64,000 bases of DNA, from NCBI GenBank assembly GCA_020002185.1, contig CM034532.1, positions 53,471,430 to 53,535,429 of the forward strand. The letters run 5' to 3'. Below the pieces are notes generated by a model that saw nothing but the letters and a program-made list of their open reading frames with translations, was not told the DNA's origin and made no database searches. Every line of letters begins with the position of its first letter. Position 1 is the first letter of the stretch. A program made the translations under genes and the position numbers. Shown here in pieces: positions 12,406 through 26,699 of this stretch. The stretch is from Paraescarpia echinospica (taxonomy: Eukaryota; Annelida; Polychaeta; Sabellida; Siboglinidae).

Positions 12406-14745
12406 AGGCATATTACAGAAACCATGTAAATGTGACACCTGAGAACGAATACTTGCCATTTGGCGACACACGAGATAAATTCCACGGACTAAACGTATTC
12501 ACGACGACGTCTGTTAGAGGACATTTTAAAGCATATAGAAGACCATGTACCAGTTGGCCTTTCCATCACGTGACCTGTTACCTAGCAAAAGAGCTCCGTC
12601 AAGCATTCAAAAATGGAAGCCGAACATGTGGTGTGTTTGTGGCAGCCAGAATTTCTTGCCACAAAAGTGGTTCTTTATGACAAAAAACCATAAGGCAAAG
12701 TTTCTACGGTGAAACGTGTATGCGGGAACGTTTGATTTATGAGAAGTCATGCAGCAATAGAACTGTAATTCACGCATATAGCTGTTGTCAACATTAGTGG
12801 CAAAGATAAAGCTTGACGGAGACATTCAAAGGTAAAGGTCGACGACAACATTCTGATTGTGACATATGCAAACCGCGACCTACTGGATACACCAGTTGAA
12901 CATAACGTATGACGAAGAACCCAAGACAGGCGATGTATAACAACCGCATTATGACAGCAGTGGTGTGAACATGGTATCACGCATCAATCATGGCCAGATT
13001 ACGTTTTCAAATAATTCGTTATCAATGTATTACCTACCACGCAAACAAGCAGCTCATGCTGCGTCCACGACTTCCCATACAAACTGAGTACTGTTGCACA
13101 ATTATACACTCAAAACAAAAACACTGTTAGTATTTGCAATATCTGGTTCGGAAGTTTGTAAATAAAAAAGTAGAAAACATATTTGTTTCAGCTGGTAGTT
13201 GGAAATCGACGCTCACGTAAACACGTTGAAGTGAAGACTTCATTTTCAGTGTTCCACAGCTGGACACGATTCCCAACTGCAAATAATAATGTCGGTGTTG
13301 AGGCGATCGAAACTTTCCCGAGTTGTCCCGGGAAGTCATCCTGTGACACTGCCTTCTTTCCAACGAAGTAAAACCCAAACAAATTTATGACCTAGTAGGA
13401 CGTCCGCTCATCAGTGTAATAATAACATGAACAGCCTCCGGTAGAGCACACTGCGTCCTTTCAACGAGAATGCTCGATCAGGAAACTCTACCAGCATCTT
13501 AGTCTTGCAAAAGCAACATATTCACAAACTCTCCTGTTACATGTACTGGCCCAGCAACACGCTTCATACTCAGGTTCAATGTGACAGCATTAGGTCCAAT
13601 GGTGAAGACGAAAAGACAGCAATAAAATCATTATACAAGCAAGTTTAGACAGATGCAGCTTATATTTACACCAGCTCTGTTCATGGCAGGCTCCTATTCT
13701 ACGAGTGGCAATGTGAATAACCTGATCAGATTTTTTTTTTTTGGTAATATCTATACAATTTCAGTTATTTATACCTTTCCATGGTGTATATCTCTGGAAC
13801 TTACTAGATAACTATGTAGATGAATGTCATAATAAGTTGCTGATGGTGCCATTTTGTCGCCACGATTTTCTGTAATTTGAAACGTAGTTATTTTTATAAC
13901 CTCTTTAAAAACAATATCAAGAAGCGATAAATTAAAACTGATTACTGTGTTGTATAATATATAGAATGCACGTAACACTTCTTTTTTGTGAAAACTATGT
14001 TGCTTTCATTACTTTGTTTTATGTAGTAGGCACTACCCAATAAACGTTGCGTCTGTTGGATTGCATATATTATGGTATGACTAATTATTATTATTAGAAT
14101 TAGTTCTATATGCATGTATAATGCAATATTGCGATTAAGCAGTCATTTGTATTTAACTTATAACCTGTTTGTTTGTATATATTGTTTCTGCTTTGTATTA
14201 TATATTATATTTTGATTCTAAAATCGTAAAACGTCAGACGAAAATTACGTAAATAAATGTTCAGCATTCTTTTTTCCAAGTCATATTTTGGAAATAAAAA
14301 TGTTTTTTAAATACATTATCTGAGCAAAAAACCAGCGAAATGGTACAGCACACAGAAATAAATATCGATGATTTGCTACATACGCCAGTTACCAATAAGC
14401 CAAATTAACTAATACCACGTGAAACAATTATTTGACTGTATACATCTGTATCCATTATGATTGTGTACTACATCAGTCCCATAACTAGGGTATACAGCCA
14501 CCTCTACTTCCGGTGTCGTGTAATGATTTTACCGAAGTGCATTGTTTACATATTTATGGACACTGTCCCACCGTGCATATACAGCTGTATATTGCACTAA
14601 ATCTTCAAATTAAAATCTCGTCAGAATGTTCGTCAGACTTCGACACCGATGCCAATATCTGATAGCTGACAATAGCTTTTGCTCACATCATTACCCACAT
14701 CATTATCCACACCATTAGCCACACCACGCAATACGTACGGGTAGC

Positions 14746-14950
14746 GTTTGACAACAACAATGACCACAACACGCAGTACGAGTTTAGTTTGACCACAGCA
14801 GTGACCACATTACTCATTACGAGTATCGTTTTACCACAACATTGACCACATCGCTCAGTACGAGTTTCGTTTTACCACAATGTTGACCACATTACTCATT
14901 ACGAGTATCGTTTGACCACAACATCGAACACCTTACTCAGTAGGAGAACG
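14746..14950. repeat. 41-bp minisatellite, five copies
   Basis: Five consecutive units of gttt-accacaacattgacc / acattactcattacgagtatc, all exactly 41 bp, from 14746 to 14950, with about 10-20% divergence between units. Confidence 0.9.
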
Positions 14951-16694
14951 ACTGCGACGGACATGATATGTTATTATTTGATTGTGTAAGCTATTTCCAG
15001 AATACAACGTAAACGGCCGTGGATCAATACGGTTACCCGAAGGCCAATGCCGAGGCAATACGAATATGATCACTCCACTGGCCTAATTAAAAAAAAATTA
15101 CACTTTTGCGTACACAATAACGAGTATCTATGGACGTTAAAGATAAACGATAGTTTTTGATGAAAATTCAAAAGCTATTACATCCTATTGAAATGTTCAC
15201 ATATTATAAGGATGCCTGCATATTACTGGAGTATCAAAACAAAGCATAGGTCACAGTACTAATTTTTGATCAATGGGGCATAAAGTGAATCGGAGAATGA
15301 ATCACTATGAAAACGATTTTTCCATGTCTAGACTAATTATTCATACCTGACATCCATAAACTATATGAAATATATAATTGTCTACGATTCAACAAACATA
15401 GCATAAAGCACTACCCCTTCAACACCGCAAAAAGTGTTCCAAGCAGAATATGTTAGTGATTTCATATTGTTTTTTGTTTCCATTCAAATAATTCAGGCGA
15501 TTCGATGAGATAACTCAATTATTTATAAAACAGGGACGCATAAAAACATGCTAGATATATCGATCATAACGCACTTACATAAACACAGACATGGATGTAG
15601 ACGAGATCGGGACAGAGCGGACTCCCTAGTAGTCCCTAGCAAGCAACTGTTACTGTTTAAGCTATCTGATTCTAGGTATTATCTGAGAAAAAAAACATAT
15701 ACTAAGGCCCACTATTGGATTTGATATATACTATGAAATCGATTATGGCTATCGCAGCTAAGCTGCCTCAGTTGTTCTATATTACTGATACGAACATGGC
15801 ATCGTACACCATAATTCGTTTGCTAGCGGCATTTCGTGCCCGTTACTGATGTATGCCGCTTCAACAAGTTTATCATCTTGTAGAGTGTGATATCTTTTCC
15901 ATAGTGATTTCTAATAATAATAATAATAATATGTGTGGTAGCAGCATGGAGGTCGGTGAAGACGCTGGACTTTACAAGATGTGTGCTGTGGGATCGGAAG
16001 TTTTCACTGCGCCGTATGTTGTAACCCGTATGAGGCAAAGTGGACGCAATTATATCCAATTTGTCCCATCTATCCATTTTGCCCCGCACCCACTATCGCA
16101 GCAAATTTGAGCGACTCCCATACATCATTGCGTAAACATTTATGATAACTTAGATTTACCTAGACATGTACGTCCTATAGAACAAACACAATTTCTTACC
16201 AATATTTCAGATGCATACTTCTACGAAAATCGCTTGAAATGTGAATCAAATCTAAATAAAATACACCAAACACGACATACCGGCGGTATATTATTCCCAA
16301 GGTAACATACGAATTGCAAACTTTCTTGGTATCTAGACATGCATGCACTAAATACGTGCAGACATTTACTTCTGTCTATAAATTATGGTTAGTGTTTTGG
16401 CACTTTACTATATGCTTTGTGTAACTATGGGATTATAAATATTGTAATCCAGAAACGATACGATAGATTTATACAGCCTGCTTCCTTATTTGCTGAAAGG
16501 CAAAACATATAAATTAATACTCAGCTAGATAGCTAAGTAAAACCTATAACGATAGCTGTGGAGAAAGCTGTCTCCGCCGCTGCAAATACACACAAACCTT
16601 ACGCTCTATACTCCTTGCCCAGAGGTCCGGTGAAGTCACGGTTGATTCTTCGCAAATCTAAACAGAAAACATACACATAGCACGACATTACTTT

Positions 16695-16905
16695 GTGCGT
16701 GCGTGCGTGCGTTCCTGTTCTTTTCCCGCGTCTGTTTCCTCTTTTGCGTTCATTTCTGCGTCCTCTTCTGCATTCTCCTCTGCCTCCTCTTCTGCGTCCG
16801 TTTCTGTTTCCTATTCTATGTCAACTTCTTGGTCCGCTGTTATTCCCCCTTCTGCATCGTTTACTGTCTCCGATTCTGTGTCCTTCTTCGTATTCGTGTA
16901 CTGTT
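16695..16905. repeat. Pyrimidine-rich degenerate repeat (tcttctgcgtcc)
   Basis: A 12-bp-like pattern (cctcttctgcgt) repeats loosely. It opens all three + frames at once (Ser-, Leu- or Cys/Phe-rich), which marks a simple repeat and not a protein. Confidence 0.7.
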
Positions 16906-17889
16906 CCTTCTACAACAACATACAAAACATAGACAAAACAAAGCACGTACCTGTGTCGATCGTCAGGAGCCGAGGTGATTCCACGCAAGATGTTGCTGAT
17001 GAGAGTGTCGGCTGAATGCTTGTCTCTTGCGGACATATTGCCTGATGACATATGAGCGGTTGTCATGTTATCGCCTTGCCATCTGTCCATATGCCGTCAT
17101 CCTGCTGCCTGTCGTCGCAGATAGAACAATTCCATTTAATCAGCATCATAGCAACTACAGACACACTTCGGCGTAGTTTCATTTCTCAGGGGCGGAGTAA
17201 AAGGTATTGGGGCCCTGGGACAGTCAGTCCGCTAGCTCTGTTTACTCTCTGAACGTGGTCGATCAGGGCCCTGTAGATTGATGTCAAACAGGAGTAGCGT
17301 TCTTCAAGTTCATCAATCTCTTTACACATTGTTATCAACAACTACACATCGCTCATCACTTCTCGAAAATGAAAAAAAATCGCGCTACCTCTCAAAAGGC
17401 TGAGTGACACAAGGTAGTCTGCCCATGCTGATGCTGTTTCTGCTTTGATAAAAATATACACCGACAAGAAAGTCAGCAAAGGAACTCAAGATGTAGGCAT
17501 ATCATCTGCTAGTAAAGCAGGATCTGGCGTCTATATTTTCGAATGTTGAGATTAACTTACGATTCTACCTCTGTTTGACGGTGTGTAACAGCAGAGAGAA
17601 CGTCTTCATTGCTGACACATATAAAGAATCAGTTGCGCTTAACGATATGGGGCAGAACAGAATTAATTTTTTTACACTGATGTCAATAAAGTGCGATGTT
17701 TTGAGGAAAGTTGACTTTTCCTCGACAGTTGACGACTTTTCCCTCAGAAAATCACGAACTGTGGTACTTTGAATGGTGGGTTTGCTGACGATCTAGGCAA
17801 AAGGTCATATGTCTGTGGAAAGTCCGGAAGTGTTACGAAATATTCGTGTCAATTTTACTCAAATTGTCATGGTATTTCCAGTGCATATT

Positions 17890-18135
17890 TGTTGTCCATT
17901 TGGATGGTGCCCCGAGAGCTCAGGTACCTGGAATAATGTTGTTCTCCCTTGAGTGAGGCCTCCGGCAGCTCAGAACCATGTCATGATTCTTTTCTTTTTT
18001 AGTGTGCCCCCCAAGACCTCAGGACCATGACGTAGTATTCTTTCTTGAGTGGGGCCCCCGGCAGCTCAGGATCCTGGAATGATTTTTCTCCCTTGAGTGG
18101 GACCACCGGAGCTCTGGGCTCTGGAATTAATAATA
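17890..18135. repeat. ~65-bp tandem repeat, four diverged copies
   Basis: The unit ccttgagtggggcccccggcagctcagg-tcctggaatgatt is repeated four times directly upstream of the gypsy-like fragment. Confidence 0.75.
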
Positions 18136-18154
18136 AAAAAACATAACCACGTTT

Positions 18155-19190
18155 TCTACACACGTGGGCTTGTACAAATACAAGCGACTGTCCTTCGGAA
18201 TCAATGCGGCAGCAGAGGTGTTCCAGCATGAAATACAGAGTGTCATACAAGGTGTGTCAGGCGCCATCAACATCAATGACGACATCGCAATCTGTGGTGT
18301 CCACCAGCATTCTCATGACAAAGCATTCGATGATATACTGTACAAGTTCCAGGAGGCTGGGCTGACGGCCAACTTGGAGAAAAGTGAATTCCGGAAGAAG
18401 AAGTTCGAGTTCTTCGGGCTGATCTTCTCGGGTGAACGCGACTCACATCATCCAAAGAAGGTGGCTGACCTTCAAAATGCTGCAGAACCGAAAAATGCGT
18501 CGGAAGTTCGTTCGTTCTTCAGCATGGCGCAGTACAGTGCCAGGTTCACCAAGAACTTTGCGATCATTATTAAACCCTTGCGAGCGCTCACAAAGCAGGA
18601 AAACGGATGACAATGGGGATTGAAGGAAACCAAAGCCTTCAAACACAGTCACAGCAGGTTTTGCAGAATCAGCCACGACGGCTTACTTCGATGTTAAGAA
18701 GGCGATCGAGATTTTGGTTGATGCCAGTCCAGTTGGGTTGCGAGTCGTAGCGTACGGGAGCAGAGCATTGTTTGACGTGGAGACACGCTACAGTCAGACG
18801 AAACGTGAAGCTCTGTCAGTAATCTGGGCCTGCGAACACTTCAACAAGTTCCTCAACAGAGCGCCTCAATTCACAGTCATCCATGACCACAAGCTATTGG
18901 AAACCATTTGGCAGAAGCCTAGACCACCACTTCGGATCGAGCGTTGAGGACTTCGCCTCCAACCATACAAGATGGTCATCAAGTATCAGCCTGATGCAGA
19001 CAACCCAGCTAACTACATGTCACGGCATCTGGCAGGACAGGGCATCCTGCGCAGCCGTGAGCAACACATGGCAGAGCACTCGCTGGCCTCTGCTGCCATA
19101 CCGCTCGCTTTGACTATCGAGGAAGTAAAGCGTGAACCAGCCAGTGACAGCACACTCCAGGTTATCATCAATCTTGTTCCGTCCAGAAAG
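18155..19190 (+). pseudogene. Degraded Ty3/gypsy pol fragment (RT-RNase H)
   Basis: Reverse transcriptase core with LSFGINAAAEVFQ, then INDDIAICG where YxDD is expected, then the connection region (KSEF…FFGLIFS). An in-frame stop lies at 18608. RNase H follows in another frame with ILVDASPVGL, RYSQTKREALSVIWACEHF and VIHDHKLLE. A further frame carries YQPDADNPANYMSRH. There is no gag, protease, integrase or LTR. Frameshifts and the altered catalytic box make it a dead remnant. The repeat array starting at about 19,270 begins just after it. Confidence 0.85.
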
Positions 19191-19269
19191 ACACTTTGCT
19201 CATCTATTCAACACACCAAGGGAATCATTTCAAAGATTGGATGCATGCCAGATTTTTCAGCGTTCAGAA

Positions 19270-19790
19270 ATTGCGACCATTTAAAAAATGGCTGGCAAAT
19301 TCTAATTCCCCATATTTTAATAACTGCATTACATGTATAATGCAACAATATTTGTGTCCAGATGTAAGTTTTTTGGGTCAAAGATTTCGTATTTGTTACT
19401 TCTGGACTTTTCCTACATTCGCATCTGCCAATTTTAAAGATGACGGTCGTCAATACAAATGTAATAATATCTCAATAACTACGCCACCCATAGAGCCGTA
19501 TAGTTTACTTTTCTGTATAACTTGGAGGATTGCGATTTCAAAATATATAACACTTTACCTTCGTCTACATGGCTACATCAGCCATTCATTTTTAAAGATG
19601 GTGCCCGTCAAAGCATATCTCAAGAACTACAGAACATAGACCCACAAAGTTGATATCAAAATGTATGTATTTTAGATGCGATGATTTCAAATACATTACA
19701 TTTGACCTTCAATGACTTTAAACTATATATTCCATTTTGAAATATCCGTCATTTTTAAAGATGGCGGCAGACAAAGTCTGTTATTTCCGT
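19270..19790. repeat. ~158-bp tandem repeat, diverged
   Basis: The motif cattttta-aagatgg-gg-cgtcaaa recurs near 19276, 19430, 19588 and 19747, a spacing of about 155-159 bp, with surrounding text also alignable (…aaatatataacactttaccttc…/…aaatacattacatttgaccttc…). Confidence 0.65.
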
Positions 19791-20782
19791 ATACTCCAGC
19801 GGAGAGGTGAAAAGATTTTGTATTTTTGCATAAAAGCAAAACATTTTGCTAATTTATTCTTGTATAGCGCTAGTAGGCTATTAAGCTGGGGTGCGGCGTC
19901 CTCGTTCATCTGCCTAGGCCAACTCCCAGCTGAGGCAAAGTAATTCAACTTCACCTTCATCTTTTGAGGTGCTAAGTTATATATTATGTCCTCAATACTA
20001 CAAACAATATTGGAGAATTCGGGTATTGCTTCTAAAGTCCCTCATATGCTAATAATAACACTTCAAATATATCACTTTTAACATAGGAACTATTCAATTG
20101 AAATAGCTCATCGTGCGCCACCTTATCCGACAAAAGGTATGTGTACTGATTTTATAATAACAGTAATAATAATGATAATAATAATAATGCATTCATTAAG
20201 AGCTAAATCCCGCTTAGCGTATTGATGCGTTATACAATAAATTAATTACATTACATGAAGCAGAAGTCCTATACCATCAAGTTGAACATCCCTTTAAAGC
20301 TACTGGATTATTTCTCAATCCTATCCACATCAATCCAGTTACAAATAGAGAAAGTACAAGACTTCGGTTCATACACCAACTTTCAACATGACATTCAGTA
20401 TAGAAAAGCCCAGGCTTGGGCAGCAGTACTACATGCACTGTATAACGTATGGCGTTCATCAGTACACAGGAACACCAAGCTAAAACATCCTTAGGACCAC
20501 AGTTGAACCGATTTACACATTTACGGACTGATACTACTAATATATTGATATCATCATATAAATATTCCCAAACTTTCGTCTGAGGAGGGTGTGGAGGGCT
20601 GAGGCCAAATGAAAATAATTTCGTCTGATATTGGACATTCTGAGATGATCCCTTAGCTATATTGGCATTGCATTGGCATTTGAATAACATCTCGTTGGTT
20701 TTTCGTTGGTGTGGTCTCCACCTATACTACCGAGACTGGTGTATTCAGCAGCGGCCTAATAGTGTACTAGGTTGTGACGCAA

Positions 20783-22979
20783 ATGCTAGGCACACACCAG
20801 CCGATTTTCGGCACACACCAACCGACTAGTCGGCGTAAAAACCGTCGGCCGACGGCAGTCGGTTGATGTGTGCCGAATTTAAGCCCGACGGTCGGCCTTA
20901 TAGCGCCAACTAACGCCGATTCGAATGTTGAATCGGCGGTCGACGTTAATCGGCAGTCGGCGTTAGATAAGGAGGTATCCGGTGACAAGTCGGCGCATAT
21001 CCGATGACGAGTCGGCTGGTGTGTGCAGATGTTTTGTCATAATACGACGGTCGGCAGTAACTTGGCCAATAAAAAATCATAGCGCGATCATGTGATAGTC
21101 CTCGATACAAGTCAAGGCTAAGACCGGCGTCTTTTTTGAGTTTTCAAACCATTTCGGGCCACATGCTTTCATTTTTTACTTTCATATTTTACTGACCTGG
21201 CGTGTAACCAACGTTTCAGAAAGTGATAGATTATTTTTTATCCTATTGCCATTGACCAACATCATTTTTTTCGTTTGTTCTTAAAACAGGCGCCACAAAT
21301 AAACCTAATTTCCACCTGATTTTGTAAGTTTGTTTCATTCTTCCGACATGAATCGCCATTTTGTTTTGTGAAAAACGCTACCTCTGGTGGCGCCGCTACC
21401 GGGCGCATATATATTAAGCCTTAAAAATCCGCAAAGCGGCGCTAGCGGTGAAAAACGTTTTTGAGGAATTCGTTGGGTGCGACTGGTTACACTTCAACAT
21501 AACTGTTAACTGAAGCGGCTAAATATAACGTTCTGCGTACTGTTATAAAACGTAGCTCGACGCTGTACGTTTCTTTGCTGGAGGATATGCTAAATGCTCA
21601 AGCCATATCGTCGTGAAAGCTGACGGCGAAGCTCCGACTTACTATGTAACAAGTTTCTTTTTTCTGATAGCCGTTTTGGCCTAATTTTTACAAATGTTTC
21701 ATGTGTTTATTGTAGGTGTATCGAAACACATTGTTAACTCCGTAGTAAACACGCGTATTTATAGTGGATTTTTCCACAAGGATCAAGCCGAGCACCGATG
21801 GTCGGCGCGCGAGTCGGTTGGTGTGTGCTGGCTGGTGTGTGCGGGCAGAAGTCGGCGCTAGTCGGCGGAACTAATTGGCGTTTAGCACCGACTGCTTTTT
21901 GCGCCGACTGGCAACGCAAGTCGGCGTTAGTCGGTTGGTGTGTGCCTAGCATAACGCCGATTCGAATGTTGAATCGACGGTCGGCGTTAATCGGCAGTCG
22001 GCGTTAGATAAGGAGGTATCCGGTGACAAGTCGGCGCATATCCGATGACGAGTTGGCTGGTGTGTGCAGGTTTTTTGTCATAACACGACGGTCGGCGGTA
22101 ACTTGGCCAATAAGAAATCGTAGCGCGATCATATGATAGTCCTCGATACAAATCAAGGCTAAGACCGGCGTCTTTTTTGAGTTTTCTAACCATTTCGGGC
22201 CACATGCTTTCATTTTTTACTTTCATATTTTACTGACCTGGCGGGAAACCAACGTTTCAGAAAGTGATAGATTATTTTTTATCCTAGTGCCATTGACCAC
22301 CATCATTTGTTTCGCTTGTTCTTAAAACACATAAACCTAATTTCCACCTGACTTTGTAAGTTTGTTTCACGCTTCCGACAGGAATCGCCATTTTGTTTTG
22401 TGAAAACACTACCTCTGGTGGCGCCGCTACCGGGCGCATATATATTAAGCCTTAAAAATCCGCAAAAATAGCGGTGGAAGACGTTTTTGAGGAATTCGTT
22501 GGGTGTGACTAATTACACTTCAACATAACTGTTAACTGAAACGGCTAAATATAACGTTCTGCGTACTGTTATAAAACGTAGCTCGACGCTATGCGTTTCT
22601 TTGCTGGAGGATATGCTAAATGCTCAAGTCATATCGTCGTGAAGGCTGACGGCGAAGCTCCGACTTACTATGTAACAAGTTTCGTTTTTCTGATAGCCGT
22701 TTTGGCCTAATTTTTTTACAAATGTTTCATGTATTTATTGTAGGTGTATCGAAACACATTGTTAACTCCGTAGTAAACACGCGTGTTTATAGTGGATTTT
22801 TTCCACAAGGATCAAGCCGAGCACCGACGGTCGGCGCGAGTCGGTTGGAGTGTGCTGGCTGGTGTGTGCGGGCAGAAGTCGGCGCTAATCGGCGGAGCTA
22901 ATTGGCGTTTAGCACCGATTGCTTTTTGTGCCGACTGGCAACGCAAGTCGGCGTTAATCGGTCAGTGTGTACCTAGCAT
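20783..22979. mobile_element. TIR-bounded DNA element in a head-to-tail pair
   Basis: The first copy (20783-21952, 1,170 bp) begins atgctaggcacacaccagcc and ends with its complement, ggttggtgtgtgcctagcat. A second copy (21953-22979) repeats bases from 20912 onward at a distance of 1,041 bp with about 95% identity, lacks the first 129 bp, and ends in a similar terminus. Both ends are packed with cacacacc and gtcggcg motifs in both orientations. There is no transposase-like ORF; short frames in the ends are repeat artefacts. The superfamily and target duplication cannot be assigned. Confidence 0.75.
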
Positions 22980-23058
22980 AAATAAGACGACCCTGATTCC
23001 AGATTATTGTGTGTGCAACAAACGGTGGCGCCACAATACGGAGCCTGGATAGTCATGG

Positions 23059-23093
23059 CTAACATAACATAACATAACATAACATAACATAAC
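23059..23093. repeat. (AACAT)7 microsatellite, LINE 3' tail
   Basis: Seven perfect pentamers at the 3' terminus of the - strand LINE. Confidence 0.95.
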
Positions 23094-23307
23094 GTTTATT
23101 TGACCCCATGTAGGTACACAATTAATTGGTTTCTGAACATCACTTATGCAGTAAAAACAACAAATATAAACATTATGCAGGCATACATATACGTTTATCA
23201 TTATAATGTTCAACATACTATTTGGAAAATATAAACAAACGCATGTACAGCTATTATGGTATTGATGTACCATAGACATTAATCATATAGCTTATTCAAT
23301 CGGGGTC

Positions 23308-23352
23308 GGTGGCTCCTATTAAGACACAATTGTCGCGATCATAGGAGCCACC
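23308..23352. other. 12-bp perfect hairpin in LINE 3' region
   Basis: ggtggctcctat at 23308-23319 pairs with ataggagccacc at 23341-23352 around a 21-nt loop. It may be a recognition hairpin for the LINE reverse transcriptase; that role is inference. Confidence 0.6.
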
Positions 23353-26300
23353 CTATTTACGTGATAATTTATATGGTCCTTTTACAAGGTGTCTATCTCA
23401 TGTATGTTTTTGGGAGTGCTTGTTTTATGTGAGAATGTAAATTTGTTTGTGTGCTGGTTGCCTGAAACTAGCATAACATGTATCGTATTTAATGGTTTTG
23501 TTGACATGTGTAGCAATTTGATAGAGTGCATAAATCATTATATTTGTGTAACAAGTATGTTTTTATATAAAATGAGAAGCCTCGCAAACTGTGAGTATAT
23601 ATGTTGTCTTTGATTATATCGGGGGTGTCATTTATAGCATGTGGTAGGCTGCATTTGAGACATTTCATTGCAAATTCATGCTTAGTTCTAAAAGTATGTA
23701 TATAATTTTGTTCACGAGTATTATAGTTATGTACATTTACACTTGGGATAATTTGTCAGTTAAGTAAATAAGGAGGTAACATCTTATGAATGTATTTAAA
23801 GTAAAATTTTAATTCATGTAACTTTAATATATCTTCTACTTTTAGTAGTTTAAGTTTTTTTTAAAGTGGTTCCGTGTGTGAGTTGTATTTATTTAAGGTA
23901 ATTATTCGCACGGCTTTTTTTGAATTTTTTGAATTCTATTTATTTGGTATCCCCAAACCATGGCACAATAATTGATATGAGATAATATTAATGTGTTATA
24001 TAACAACACTTTTATATTTAAAGGTAATACATATTTTAATCTGTTTATTATGCCAATTGTTTTGGAGCATTTATTTGAGATTTTCTCAGTGTGTTTTTTC
24101 TAATTTAAGTTAGTGTCTAAAGTCAATCCTAGAAAGTTAAATTCATCTACTCTTTCAATATTTATATTATCTATTTTAAGCGTAAGAGTCTGTGTGCGTT
24201 TATTAGGCATATGAAAAATCATGTATTTTGATTTTCTTTTATTTAAAGATAATTTATTTATGTTTAGCCATTCATTAACTTTAAAGAGTTCTTAATTTAT
24301 TAAGGATTCTGTACTTTTATTGCATGTGTTGTTGTTGTTGTTAAGAAATTTTAAAGAGCTAGATAATGTGGTGTCATCAGCGTACATGACGAAATTAAAT
24401 AATTGACTAGCTTGTGAGAAATCATTTATGTAAATGATAAATAACAGTGGTCCAAGGATTGAACCTTGTGGGACGCCGATTGTTGTAGGAAATATGTCTG
24501 AATTTATTTGTTCAATTTCAATGTATTGTTTCCTGTTTTGTAAGTAACTTCTGAATAACTGCAAAGTTGAGCCATTTAGGCATAGTATGTTAATTTGTTA
24601 AGTAAAATGTTATGGTCAATAGTATCAAAAGCCTTAGAAAGGTCGAGAAATACATTAATTGGTTCGTCATTATTATCCATTTGAGTTATAATTCTATCTA
24701 TTAGCTCAAGCGCAGCAAATTCCGTTGAATATTTAGCTCTAAAACCATACTGATTATCACATAAAAGCTTCATATCATTGAAATATGAATAAAATTGAAT
24801 AAAAATTAATTTCTCTAATACTTTAGAAAGTGTAGGAAGAAGGGAAATTGGTCTGTAATTTTCAAATAAAGATGGATTGTCTTTATTAAATATAGGAATA
24901 ACTTTTGCAATTTTTAGTTTGTCTGGGAATATCCCGGATTTTAAAACTTGGTTTATTAACAGCTTTAATGATTTTATAATTGCAGGCTCAATTATCTTGA
25001 GCAATTTAGAAGAAATGCCATCAAATCCACAGCTGTTTTTTGTGGGAAGATTATTAATAGTTTTCCTAATAGTCTCTTCATCAACACTCTGAAACGTAAA
25101 TACAGAATTAACATTTTTGTTTAAATAATAACTATAGTTTTTGTTACCTTTATTTTTAATACCTTGTGCGATAGTCTGACCTATATTTGTAAAATAATTA
25201 TAAAATTTGTTTGCAATATCCTTTTTATCAGTTATTTTTGTACCATTTTCTATAAAAAATAATGGTAATCTTCGGTTTGTACGATTTTTTGAAAGAAATT
25301 CATTAATAACTTTCCAGGTATTTTTTATATCATATTTAAATCAATTAAATCTTTGTTCAAAATACACTTGTTTGGCTGCACGAATATTTTTTTAAAATAT
25401 CGTATTATAAGTTTTTAGATTAATATTCATAGCTTGTCGAATTTGGTTGTGTCAATTTTAATTGTTTATAGAGCTTGTCACGATATTGAATAGATTTTAG
25501 CAATCCTTGAGTAATCCACATTGATCTTTTGTGTTTATATTTATTAAATTTTGCCAGCTTAGTTTGCATGTGCTTATTTTTTGCCCGTAAAATTTCTTCG
25601 TAGATTATATCATAATTTAAATTTGTGTCTGCATTTATATTTTTATTTAGCTTATTGTATATCTCATTTGATTTAATTTCGTGTTTAACTTTATGCATTG
25701 CCTCTTCATTTAGTATATTTATTTTAACATATTTACGTGGAGGTTCAGTCTTCAATGAGACGTTGATGAATATAAAATATGGCTGATGATCAAAACATTT
25801 TTTGAATAAAATCCCTGCAGTACTCTCCAATATAGATTTATTAAGTTTACAGAAGAAATTATCTATTAAAGTACCATTTGTTCTAGTAAATCTAGTAGGA
25901 AGAGTAATTTGCGGGTAAAGGCTGTGTGATATTATGGTGTCAAAAAAGTTACTATATGTATCATTTTCATTTAATTTAAGCAAATTTATATTAAAATCCC
26001 CTGCGATAATGAGATTGTTATTACAGTTGTTTTCCATTGATGATATTATAGAAGTAAATTCATTTATAAAAGCATTTAAGTTATCATTAGAAGTTCGTGG
26101 AGGTCTATATATGTTTCCGATGGTTATGCTCTTAGATAGATTACCACCATTTATTTGAACTATCATCCCTTCCCAGTGTTCGTACATGTTTACATTTATT
26201 ATAACCTCTGATCTATATTTGTTGTCGACATATATTATTAGCCCTCCTTTGTTACTGCACGTCTTACCTTGAGCTAAACAGTCATAACCATGTAAGGAAA

Positions 26301-26699
26301 ATTGTGATAGGTCATCGTTTTCTGATTTCCAAGTTTCTTGTAAGCAAATGACATTAAATTTAAAATTGTTACTACTTAGCTCTTCTACAAGAGCTTCAAG
26401 TTCGTTAAATTTCAAATTTATTGATTGAATGTTAGTGCTCAAGACACTAAAAAACGCGTAGTGTTTTTCTGTGTAAGCTTGCCAAACTTGTCAAAGTCAT
26501 AATATGATGACCGACGTATTAGTTGAGGTTCATAATTTTCAACATCATTTGTGTCTAAGATGTTAATTAAGTCATTGTTATTAATACCTCCTAAATAGGA
26601 GAGGAACGTATCGTCAAATGTCATGCCTTTATATAATGTGGTATTTATCATATGTATTTGTTATTATATTTGTATGTGTAAATGAGTGTTCAACACATT

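Larger units (their letters stand above)
11621..17880. other. Gene-poor AT-rich stretch
   Basis: I find no ORF with family resemblance, no tRNA and no complete mobile element here. Identifiable contents are the repeats listed separately at 12190-12405, 14746-14950 and 16695-16905. Short open frames lack splice support or recognisable composition. Confidence 0.6.

Noticed and set aside
16693..17015. Serine- or leucine-rich protein
   Set aside because: Three overlapping + frames are open at once because of a pyrimidine-rich 12-bp repeat; no start, splice or domain support.
21734..23052. Trp/Cys-rich small ORFs in the TIR element
   Set aside because: They are translations of the cacacacc/gtcggcg repeat ends and appear in both copies and strands.
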